The position numbers and the translations under genes were made by a program. Positions 57,884 to 64,000 of a stretch of 64,000 nucleotides of DNA are shown here, piece by piece (position 1 is the stretch's first letter; each line of letters begins with the position of its first letter). The notes beneath the pieces are model-generated. The model was not told the origin of the DNA. It saw only the letters and a program-made list of their open reading frames with translations, and did not search any database. This DNA comes from Actinoallomurus purpureus (GTDB taxonomy: Bacteria > Actinomycetota > Actinomycetes > Streptosporangiales > Streptosporangiaceae), in NCBI RefSeq assembly GCF_024055795.1, contig NZ_JAMXMY010000001.1, forward strand, positions 372,001 to 436,000. Reading direction: 5' to 3'.

Positions 57884-58444
57884 ATGCCGAGCGTCTACTG
57901 CACGCAGTGTGGTCACGCCAACCCGGAGGATGCACGTTTCTGCTCGCAGTGCGGAACTCCGGTCACCCGTAGTGCCGCGCCGCCGCCGGTTCCGGGCGAG
58001 CCGGGCGAGTCGACGTCGACGATCTCGCTCGGTGCGATTCCCGACGTGGAGCCGGGCGACGAACTGTCTCCCGACCAGATGGCGGTCGAAGCGCTGCCGC
58101 CGGACACGGCTCTGCTCGTCGTGAAGCGGGGGCCGAACGCCGGGAGCAGGTTCCTGCTCGACAGCGACCGGACCACGGCGGGCCGCCACCCTGAGAGCGA
58201 CATCTTCCTCGACGACGTCACCGTGTCCCGCCGCCATGCCGAGTTCTACCGCAGGGGCGCGCAGTTCTCCGTGCGCGACGTCGGGAGCCTGAACGGCACC
58301 TACGTCAACCGGGAGCGGATCGACGAGGCCGGGTTGTCCGGCGGCGACGAGGTCCAGATCGGCAAGTTCCGGTTGGTGTTCCTCACCAACCCGCAGTTCG
58401 CCGCCGATGGAAGGGGCGATGGCCGGCCTGCTGGAGGGCCGTGA
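57884..58444 (+). CDS. garA: Zinc-ribbon FHA domain protein (GarA-like)
   Basis: 186 residues. An N-terminal zinc ribbon (CTQCGHANPEDARFCSQCG, residues 6-24), a linker with a Ser/Thr cluster (ESTSTISLGAIPD, about 45-57) and an FHA domain (residues 80-165) with RHPESDIFLDDVTVSRRHAE and SLNGTYVNR. In mycobacteria and corynebacteria GarA/OdhI inhibits 2-oxoglutarate dehydrogenase unless phosphorylated by PknB/PknG on an N-terminal ETTS motif. Here the Ser/Thr cluster could play that part, and the zinc ribbon is extra. It is followed by ftsR, as in M. tuberculosis (Rv1827-Rv1828). Confidence 0.88.
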   Translation: MPSVYCTQCGHANPEDARFCSQCGTPVTRSAAPPPVPGEPGESTSTISLGAIPDVEPGDELSPDQMAVEALPPDTALLVVKRGPNAGSRFLLDSDRTTAGRHPESDIFLDDVTVSRRHAEFYRRGAQFSVRDVGSLNGTYVNRERIDEAGLSGGDEVQIGKFRLVFLTNPQFAADGRGDGRPAGGP

Positions 58445-58590
58445 CGAAGCCGGAGGCGCGGTGTGGTCGACGCTGAGGGGGCGCGCGCTGGCCGTGTGCC
58501 CGGGGACGCCGTGAGCGACGGGCGCCACGCGGGCGCGTGGACGCCGGATGACGGCGCGCGGGTCCGCGCGCCGTCGGACCGGGGGTGGGG

Positions 58591-59301
58591 ATGAGCGCAT
58601 CCGCGGCCCGTGCGTACATGACGATCGGGGAGGTGCTCGGCCTCCTGTCCGCCGAGTTCCCGGACATCACGATCTCCAAGATCCGGTTCCTGGAGGCGGA
58701 GGGGCTGATCGAGCCGGAGCGCAGCCCGTCCGGATATCGCAAGTTCGCTCCGTCGGACGCCGAGCGGCTGAAGTTCATCCTGGTCGCTCAGCGTGACCAC
58801 TACCTCCCGCTGCGGGTCATCAAGGAGCATCTGGACGCCGTCGATCGGGGGCTGGACCCGCCCCCGCTCGCCGGGCGCCGCCGGGCGCCGCGGGGCCTCG
58901 TCGCGACCGACAGCACGGCCGACGAGAACGCCGAGGTCCGGCTGACACGCCGGCAGCTCGCCGACGCGGCCGGGATCGACGCCGACGCGCTCGCCGAGCT
59001 GGAGGAGTTCGGGCTGGTGCGCCGCACCGGCGGCCACTACGACCGCGACGCGCTCACGATCGCCCGCGCGGCGGCGGCGTTGCGGTCCTTCGGATTCGAG
59101 GCGCGTCACCTGCGGGCGGTGAAGGCCGCGGCGGAGCGGGAGATCGGCCTGATCGAGGCGGCCGTCGCACCGGCCATGCGGCGGCGCAACCCGGGTGCGC
59201 GCGCCCGTGCCACCGAGACCGCGCGCGAGATCGCGGCGCTGTCGCTGAAGCTCCACGCCGCTCTGGTCTCGACCGGGTTGCGGGAAGGCCTCGATCCTTG
59301 A
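58591..59301 (+). CDS. ftsR: MerR family regulator FtsR
   Basis: 236 residues. The N-terminal MerR helix-turn-helix (YMTIGEVLGLLSAEFPDITI, ISKIRFLEAEGLIEPERSPS) and a second winged-helix-like C-terminal part (LTRRQLADAAGIDADAL) match FtsR (Rv1828/Cg1631), which activates ftsZ in corynebacteria and is essential for normal division. The ATG at 58591 gives the family N-terminus; a GTG at 58585 would add two residues. It is in the conserved order garA-ftsR-DUF151-merR. Confidence 0.92.
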   Translation: MSASAARAYMTIGEVLGLLSAEFPDITISKIRFLEAEGLIEPERSPSGYRKFAPSDAERLKFILVAQRDHYLPLRVIKEHLDAVDRGLDPPPLAGRRRAPRGLVATDSTADENAEVRLTRRQLADAAGIDADALAELEEFGLVRRTGGHYDRDALTIARAAAALRSFGFEARHLRAVKAAAEREIGLIEAAVAPAMRRRNPGARARATETAREIAALSLKLHAALVSTGLREGLDP

Positions 59302-59402
59302 GAGATCACGGTTCGGACCCGTCCTCCGCTCCCCGGCTCAGCGCGCCTCGGGTGTACGTTGGCTACAAGGGTTTCGGGTAGCCGTCTCAGCAGGGAGCCG
59401 CT

Positions 59403-59873
59403 GTGAAGCAGATGGAGGTCGTCGGCGTCCGGGTCGAGATGCCCTCCAACCAGCCCATCGTCCTGCTGAAGGAGACCGACGGCGATCGGTATCTGCCGAT
59501 CTGGATCGGCGCGGTCGAGGCGACCGCGATCGCCTTCGCCCAGCAGGGCGTGCTGCCGGCGCGCCCGCTCACTCATGATCTGTTCCGGGACGTGCTCGAG
59601 GCCTTCGACGTCCAGTTGCGGACGGTGAACATCACCGCCCTGCGGGAGGGCATCTTCTTCGCCGATCTGGTGTTCTCCAACGGCGCCGAGGTGAGCGCCC
59701 GTCCCTCGGACTCCATCGCCCTGGCCCTGCGCACCGGCGCGTCGATCTTCGCGAGTGAGGACGTGCTCGAAGAGGCGGGCGTGGCGATCCCCGACGAGCA
59801 GGAGGACGAGGTCGAGAAGTTCCGCGAGTTCCTGGACACGATCTCGCCGGAGGACTTCGGCCGCGCCACCTGA
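59403..59873 (+). CDS. Bifunctional nuclease family protein, DUF151
   Basis: 156 residues. Conserved motifs MPSNQPIVLLKET, YLPIWIGAVEATAIAFA and ARPSDSIALALRTG define the DUF151/BFN family; plant homologues show DNase and RNase activity, bacterial ones are uncharacterised (Rv1829). The C-terminus is acidic (DEQEDEVEKFREFL). GTG start with GGGAG 6 nt upstream; it ends with a terminator-like hairpin 50 bp downstream. Confidence 0.92.
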   Translation: MKQMEVVGVRVEMPSNQPIVLLKETDGDRYLPIWIGAVEATAIAFAQQGVLPARPLTHDLFRDVLEAFDVQLRTVNITALREGIFFADLVFSNGAEVSARPSDSIALALRTGASIFASEDVLEEAGVAIPDEQEDEVEKFREFLDTISPEDFGRAT

Positions 59874-59923
59874 GCACCCTCCCGGAAGACTCCGCTGAGT
59901 AGCAGGATCGTAATCCCGGGGGA

Positions 59924-59952
59924 AAAGTTCCTCCCGGCTTCGCGGGAACTTT
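59924..59952 (+). terminator. Terminator after the DUF151 gene
   Basis: AAAGTTCC and GGAACTTT enclose a GC-rich part in which CCCG can pair with CGGG (loop GCTTCG). It lies 50 bp after the DUF151 stop and well before the promoter of the next MerR gene. Confidence 0.55.
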
Positions 59953-60064
59953 CAGGGCGCGAAGAGCGTCACCTACATGGGCAGGTGCCGTCGATAGCGC
60001 CGATTATGGGGTTTAGGAGATGTCGTAACGGTTTGTGTTGGCTGCGACGCGCCGACGGCGAACG

Positions 60065-60093
60065 TTGACCCTGCAGAGGCCGCGACCTACCGT
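60065..60093 (+). promoter_or_regulatory. Predicted promoter of the second MerR gene
   Basis: TTGACC (60065-60070) and TACCGT (60088-60093), 17-nt spacer, giving a leader of about 70 nt. Confidence 0.55.
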
Positions 60094-60170
60094 GCTGCTT
60101 GAACACCCGCGGCGTAATTCCGTCAAACCCCCTTGGTGGATCGCTGCGGATGATAGAGCCGGAGGTCCGC

Positions 60171-60764
60171 GTGGCGGCAAGCAGCGGCGAGGGCAAGGCG
60201 ACCCGCGAAAGGCATGATGCGTCTCAACGCGCCGGGGAGCAGGGGCTCCTGTTCGGCGGGAGCGTGTCGCCCCTGCCCGACGACGTCGGGTTCCGCGGCC
60301 CAACGGCATGCGCCGCGGCGGGCATCAGCTACCGCCAGCTTGACTACTGGGCGCGCACGGAGCTGGTGGTGCCCAGCGTGCGTTCCGCCCAGGGGTCGGG
60401 ATCACAACGCCTGTACAGCTTCCGCGACATCCTCGTGCTGAAGGTCGTCAAGCGCCTGCTCGACACGGGGGTGTCCCTGCAGCAGATACGCATCGCCGTC
60501 GAGCACCTGCGAGACCGCGGGGTCCACGATCTCGCACGGATCACCTTGATGAGCGACGGCGTGAGCGTCTACGAGTGCACGTCCCCTGACGAGGTCGTCG
60601 ATCTCCTCCAGGGCGGCCAGGGGGTGTTCGGCATCGCGCTGGGGCGGGTCTGGCAGGAGGTCGAGGGCAGCCTCGCCGAGATGCCCGCCGAACGCGTGGA
60701 CACGGGCGGGGACAGCCCGCACGACGAGTTGGCCAGTCGCCGCCGGGTGCGCAAGACCGGTTGA
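60171..60764 (+). CDS. MerR family regulator (Rv1830-like)
   Basis: 197 residues. MerR helix-turn-helix GPTACAAAGISYRQLDYWAR and LYSFRDILVLKVVKRLLDTG, with helix VSLQQIRIAVEHLRDRG, then a ligand-free C-terminal domain (LMSDGVSVYECTSPDEVVDL) typical of Rv1830-type regulators. The GTG at 60171 is favoured by GGAGGTCCGC directly upstream; a longer start (ATG 60099) has no ribosome site. It completes the conserved block; its own promoter lies at 60065. Confidence 0.9.
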   Translation: MAASSGEGKATRERHDASQRAGEQGLLFGGSVSPLPDDVGFRGPTACAAAGISYRQLDYWARTELVVPSVRSAQGSGSQRLYSFRDILVLKVVKRLLDTGVSLQQIRIAVEHLRDRGVHDLARITLMSDGVSVYECTSPDEVVDLLQGGQGVFGIALGRVWQEVEGSLAEMPAERVDTGGDSPHDELASRRRVRKTG

Positions 60765-60787
60765 CCCGCAGATCTTCTCGAGAGCGG

Positions 60788-61792
60788 ATGGAATTGAGCG
60801 TCACGCAGCAGGGCGACAAGGAGTTCACTCGGTCGCCGAGCCACTTCACCGACCGCATCACCGCCGACGGCTCCTCGCCCTGGCCGGTCGAGGCCGGCCG
60901 GTACCGCCTGGTGGTCAGCCGCGCCTGCCCGTGGGCGAGCCGGGTCGTGATCGTACGGCGGCTGCTCGGCCTGGAGAAGGCGATCTCGATGGCGATCGTC
61001 GACCCGATCCAGGACGAGCGCAGCTGGCGGTTCACGCTCGACCCGGACGGCCGTGACCCCGTCCTGGGCATCCGCTACCTCTCCGAGGCGTACCAGGCGG
61101 CCGAGCCGGGCTACGACGGCGGCGTGAGCGTCCCGGCGATCGTGGACGTGCCCAGCGGGCGGCTGGTGACCAACGACTACCCGCAGATCACCCTGGACCT
61201 GTCCACCGAGTGGACGGCCCATCGCCGGCCGGGCGCGCCGGACCTGTACCCGGAGCGGCTGCGCGACGAGATCGACGCCGTCAATGAGGACGTCTTCCGC
61301 GACGTGAACAACGGTGTGTACATGTGCGGCTTCACCCGGGACCAGGCGGCGTACGAGCGGCGCTTCCGCCGCCTGTTCGAGCGGCTCGACGTCCTGTCCG
61401 AACGGCTGGAGCGCCGCCGCTACCTCGTCGGCGACTCGATCACCGAGGCCGACATCCGGCTGTTCGTCACCCTGGTCCGCTTCGACGCCGTCTACCACGG
61501 CCACTTTAAGTGCAACCGCAGCAAGATCGCCGAGATGCCTGTCTTGTGGGCCTACGTCCGTGACCTATTTCAGACGCCGGGTTTCGGGGACACGGTCGAC
61601 TTCGACCACGTTAAGCGGCACTACTACTACGTCCACCACGAGATCAACCCGACCAGGATCGTCCCGCTCGGCCCAGACCTGAGCGGCTGGACCATCCCGC
61701 ACGGCCGCGAGGAGCTGGGCGGCCGGCCCTTCGGCGACGGCACTCCGCCCGGCCCCGTCTCCGCGGCGGAACGCGTGCCCGACCTGCCCTGA
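60788..61792 (+). CDS. ECM4-type glutathionyl-hydroquinone reductase family protein
   Basis: 334 residues, omega-class GST (Xi/ECM4) fold. The active-site motif SRACPWASRVVIVRRLLGLE contains the nucleophilic Cys; the GST C-domain shows GDSITEADIRLFVTLVRFD. Family enzymes reduce glutathionyl-hydroquinones. Actinobacteria of this type use mycothiol rather than glutathione, so a mycothionyl-hydroquinone substrate is more likely. The ATG at 60788 follows GAGAGCGG; a TTG at 60761 overlaps the MerR stop but lacks family support. Confidence 0.9.
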   Translation: MELSVTQQGDKEFTRSPSHFTDRITADGSSPWPVEAGRYRLVVSRACPWASRVVIVRRLLGLEKAISMAIVDPIQDERSWRFTLDPDGRDPVLGIRYLSEAYQAAEPGYDGGVSVPAIVDVPSGRLVTNDYPQITLDLSTEWTAHRRPGAPDLYPERLRDEIDAVNEDVFRDVNNGVYMCGFTRDQAAYERRFRRLFERLDVLSERLERRRYLVGDSITEADIRLFVTLVRFDAVYHGHFKCNRSKIAEMPVLWAYVRDLFQTPGFGDTVDFDHVKRHYYYVHHEINPTRIVPLGPDLSGWTIPHGREELGGRPFGDGTPPGPVSAAERVPDLP

Positions 61793-61830
61793 TCACCGGC
61801 GATCCGTGACGCGTCGGGCGCCGGGGACGG

Positions 61831-64000
61831 TCAGATCGCGCCTTTGCGCTGGAGGTAGGACAGGGACGCCCAGCCGGGCAGGACGGGCAGCCAGAACGTG
61901 TGCAGCCGGAACAGCAGCACCGCCGACGTCGCCGTCCCCGCTGGCAGTCCGGCGAGGGTCAGCCCCAGTGACAGGGCGCCCTCCACGGCGCCGAGCCCGC
62001 CCGGCGTCGGAGCGGCCGAGCCCAGGGCGTTACCGGTGAGGAACACCACCGCGACCGTCGTCAGGCTCAGCGAGCCCCCGAACGCGCGGATCGACGCGTC
62101 CAGGCAGACCACGAAGGCGATCGTGAGCAGGATCGTGCCGCCCAGGCCCGTCGCGAGCTTCTTGGGCGACTGCAGCACGTCCAGCAGGCGGGGGAGCACC
62201 CCGGAGAACATCGACCGCATCCGCGAGGCGACGAGCCGCCGCAACGGCCCGATCGACAGGACGAGGATCGCCAGCACGGCCGCCGCGAGCAGCGAGACGA
62301 TGATGATCCGCGACGGCGGCAGCGACGGCCCGCTGTTGCTGCCGGTGATGTAGCCGAACAACGCCAGCATGAGGATGTGGAAGACCATCCCCGTCAGCTG
62401 TGACGCGCCGACGCTCGCGGCCGCCTGGCCGGCCGGCACGCCGGCCCGCTGGAGGTAGCGCGTGTTCACCGCGATGCCTCCGACGGCGGCGGGCGCCACG
62501 AGCTTGACGAAGGACGCGACGAGCTGCACCAGGATCGTACGGCCGAGCGGCAGCCGCTCCGGCACGAACCCGATCAGCATGAGGGCCGCCGCCAGGTAGC
62601 TGATCGCCGAGGCCAGCCCGCCGACGGCGAACCAGCGCCAATCGGCGTGGGCCACCAGATCGGGCAGGTTGACGTTGCCGAGCTGGGACAGGAGCAGGTA
62701 CGCCCCGACGGTCCCGGCGATCACGCTCAGCAGCGTGCGCGGCCGGAAACGGTCGAGCCGCAGCGGCTCGGAGGCCGTCACGAGCTCCGGCCGCAGGACG
62801 CGGATCTGTTCCCGGATCCGGCTGAGCAGCTTCCTGTCCCTGCGCAGCGCGTTCCTCGTCGATCGGGCGAGCACGACGTTCTGCAGCAGCGGCACGGCGC
62901 CGCCGAGGGCGTCGGCGCCGAGCACATCGGCGGCCGTGCGCACCGCCCGCTCGGCGCCGACGCGCAGGGCCAGCTCGGTCAGGAGCTGCGCCAGATCGAT
63001 CCGGAGGACGAGGTCGCCGGCCGCGGTCTCACCGGCGCGCAGGTCCACGAGGTACGGCCGCCCGGCCTCGTCGACGAGGATGCTCTCGCCGCCCAGGCGG
63101 CGGTGCGCGAGACGCCGGTCCTGCAGGTGCTTCAGCTGGGTCCAGACCGCGGCGAGCAGTTCGTCGGTCAGCTCCTCGTCGGGAAGGTCGGCGAGGCGCC
63201 TGCCGGGAACGCGCTCGTAGGCGAGCAGCGCGGCCTCGCTGCCCACCTCCGACGTCGCCAGCAACCGCGGGGTGGAGGCGCCCGCCGCCGCGACGGCGTA
63301 GGCCATCAGCGACTCCTGCTCCAGCGAGTGCCGCAGCGACCGGATCGTACGGGGCGGCATCCCGCCGCGCAGCCGCGCCCGCCGCCACAGGCGGTAGAGC
63401 AGCCCCGCCGTCTGCTGGTCGCGGTCGAGCACGGCGACGTCGACGGTCCGGCCATCAGTGAGCGCGGCCGTATAGCGACGGGTGTCCTCGGGACCGTCGC
63501 CCGCGCGCGCGGCGCGGACCGGGACCAGGCCGACGCGACGGAGAGCGGCCATCACCGCGCCACCGGGCGGGCGGATGTTGGGGGAGCCGACCGCGTAGAG
63601 GGTGCCGTAGCCGACGGCGCGGCCGATGAGGTACGTGGTCAGCACCGCCAGCGGCGTGATGGCGCCGGTCGCCAGCGACGCGACGGCGTCCAGGCCGATC
63701 ACGCCCCAGGTGACGAGCTGCCAGCGGGTGCGCCCGCCCAGCCCCACGGCGGTGACGTAGGCGATGACGGGCGTGATGTCGATGTGCGCGGGCCCGGGGA
63801 ACCACCCGCCGTGCCGCTTCCACGTCAGATACCAGGCGAGGTCGCGCATGCCCGCCGCGGTGATCCACGAGTCGAGGGCGAGGGAGACGCCGAGCGCGAC
63901 CACGGCGGCCAGCACACCGATGGCCACCCGCAGGCCGTTGCGGCGGATCACGCGGTCCACGCCGAAGGCGACCGGGACGGCCAGAACGCCGATTCCGGAG
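61831..64000 (-). CDS. Kinase-like/LPG-synthase-type membrane protein, 5' end outside window
   Basis: At least 723 residues; the frame stays open to the window end (SGIGVLAVPVAFGVDRVIRR), so the start lies beyond. N-terminal spans precede a protein-kinase-like module (about 260 residues, LEQESLMAYAVAAAGASTP; the HRD and DFG motifs read HRR and DLR, so probably inactive), followed by an eight-span LPG_synthase_TM/flippase domain (LVQLVASFVKLVAPAAVGGI; GNALGSAAPTPGGLGAVEGA). Such proteins handle lipids or polyprenyl-linked glycans in the membrane. Converges with the ECM4-type gene over 38 bp. Confidence 0.85.
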   Translation of the reverse strand, partial: SGIGVLAVPVAFGVDRVIRRNGLRVAIGVLAAVVALGVSLALDSWITAAGMRDLAWYLTWKRHGGWFPGPAHIDITPVIAYVTAVGLGGRTRWQLVTWGVIGLDAVASLATGAITPLAVLTTYLIGRAVGYGTLYAVGSPNIRPPGGAVMAALRRVGLVPVRAARAGDGPEDTRRYTAALTDGRTVDVAVLDRDQQTAGLLYRLWRRARLRGGMPPRTIRSLRHSLEQESLMAYAVAAAGASTPRLLATSEVGSEAALLAYERVPGRRLADLPDEELTDELLAAVWTQLKHLQDRRLAHRRLGGESILVDEAGRPYLVDLRAGETAAGDLVLRIDLAQLLTELALRVGAERAVRTAADVLGADALGGAVPLLQNVVLARSTRNALRRDRKLLSRIREQIRVLRPELVTASEPLRLDRFRPRTLLSVIAGTVGAYLLLSQLGNVNLPDLVAHADWRWFAVGGLASAISYLAAALMLIGFVPERLPLGRTILVQLVASFVKLVAPAAVGGIAVNTRYLQRAGVPAGQAAASVGASQLTGMVFHILMLALFGYITGSNSGPSLPPSRIIIVSLLAAAVLAILVLSIGPLRRLVASRMRSMFSGVLPRLLDVLQSPKKLATGLGGTILLTIAFVVCLDASIRAFGGSLSLTTVAVVFLTGNALGSAAPTPGGLGAVEGALSLGLTLAGLPAGTATSAVLLFRLHTFWLPVLPGWASLSYLQRKGAI

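Noticed and set aside
1-64000. Insertion sequences, integrases, tRNA or rRNA genes
   Set aside because: I looked for transposase DDE/HTH proteins, terminal repeats with target duplications, tRNA cloverleaf and rRNA motifs and saw none; a tRNA scan would be needed to exclude a single missed tRNA.

Overview
The window is very GC-rich DNA with the compact, coupled genes, GTG/TTG starts and third-position G/C bias of a filamentous actinomycete. A DUF397 gene, two MerR genes flanking a DUF151 nuclease, a zinc-ribbon FHA (GarA-like) protein and many secreted ricin-type lectins suggest Streptosporangiales/Thermomonosporaceae-like soil bacteria. That placement is an inference from gene content; there is no rRNA in the window. 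I saw no tRNA, CRISPR array, insertion sequence or phage gene.

Layout. 1-3.4 kb: an amidohydrolase (cut by the window edge) and a short-chain dehydrogenase form an operon divergent from a PaaX-type regulator, with a good promoter and an overlapping palindrome between them; an M19 dipeptidase follows. 3.4-9.3 kb is an accessory region of secreted proteins: a protein made of VYxPST hexapeptide repeats, a small membrane protein with a Cys-rich tail, a ricin-like lectin, a Gfo/Idh/MocA oxidoreductase, a GH53 endo-galactanase and a lectin built of three nearly identical 48-residue units.

9.3-32.3 kb is the most striking part: a catabolic supercluster. A 12-gene plus-strand operon (10280-23471), divergent from an IclR regulator, encodes a polyamine-type ABC importer (Tat lipoprotein, ATPase, two permeases), two FAD amine oxidases, two AspA/AstE-like zinc deacylases, a class-III aminotransferase, an aldehyde dehydrogenase, an aldo/keto reductase and a HAD hydrolase. 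It converges, over a run of strong hairpins, on a four-gene minus-strand operon (30360-23674) for a GABA-type aminotransferase, a YdiJ-like FAD/FeS dehydrogenase, a succinate-semialdehyde-type dehydrogenase and a D-2-hydroxyacid dehydrogenase, itself divergent from a PucR-type regulator. Together they could import an amine or N-acyl amine, oxidise or transaminate it, remove the acyl group and pass the C4 skeleton to succinate. The substrate is not identifiable from sequence; puuA/puuD and ectoine hydrolase are absent.

32.2-41.5 kb holds small regulated stress/detoxification units: TetR/cupin/hydrolase, a DAO-type oxidase, a methyltransferase-like protein, a diverged TerC protein, a quinone-oxidoreductase-like enzyme and a TetR gene with a three-site operator array. 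41.8-48.9 kb: a two-gene glycosylation unit (a methyltransferase-GT-GT fusion and an ArnT-like membrane glycosyltransferase), an APH-like kinase and a secreted GH20 hexosaminidase. 49.3-50.6 kb: an aldo/keto reductase and an orphan short DUF397 protein, both next to large perfect hairpins.

50.8-60.8 kb is conserved actinobacterial core, in the order known from Mycobacterium tuberculosis Rv1822-Rv1830: CDP-alcohol phosphatidyltransferase, a nucleotidyltransferase/PMM-like fusion and a hydrolase (insertions), DUF881, DUF1290, DUF881, FHA protein (garA), MerR (ftsR), DUF151, MerR. The gcvH gene that lies before garA in mycobacteria is missing; in its place is about 320 bp with a strong promoter and a structured leader. 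60.8-64 kb: an ECM4-type thiol reductase and a large membrane flippase/synthase-like protein that runs off the window.
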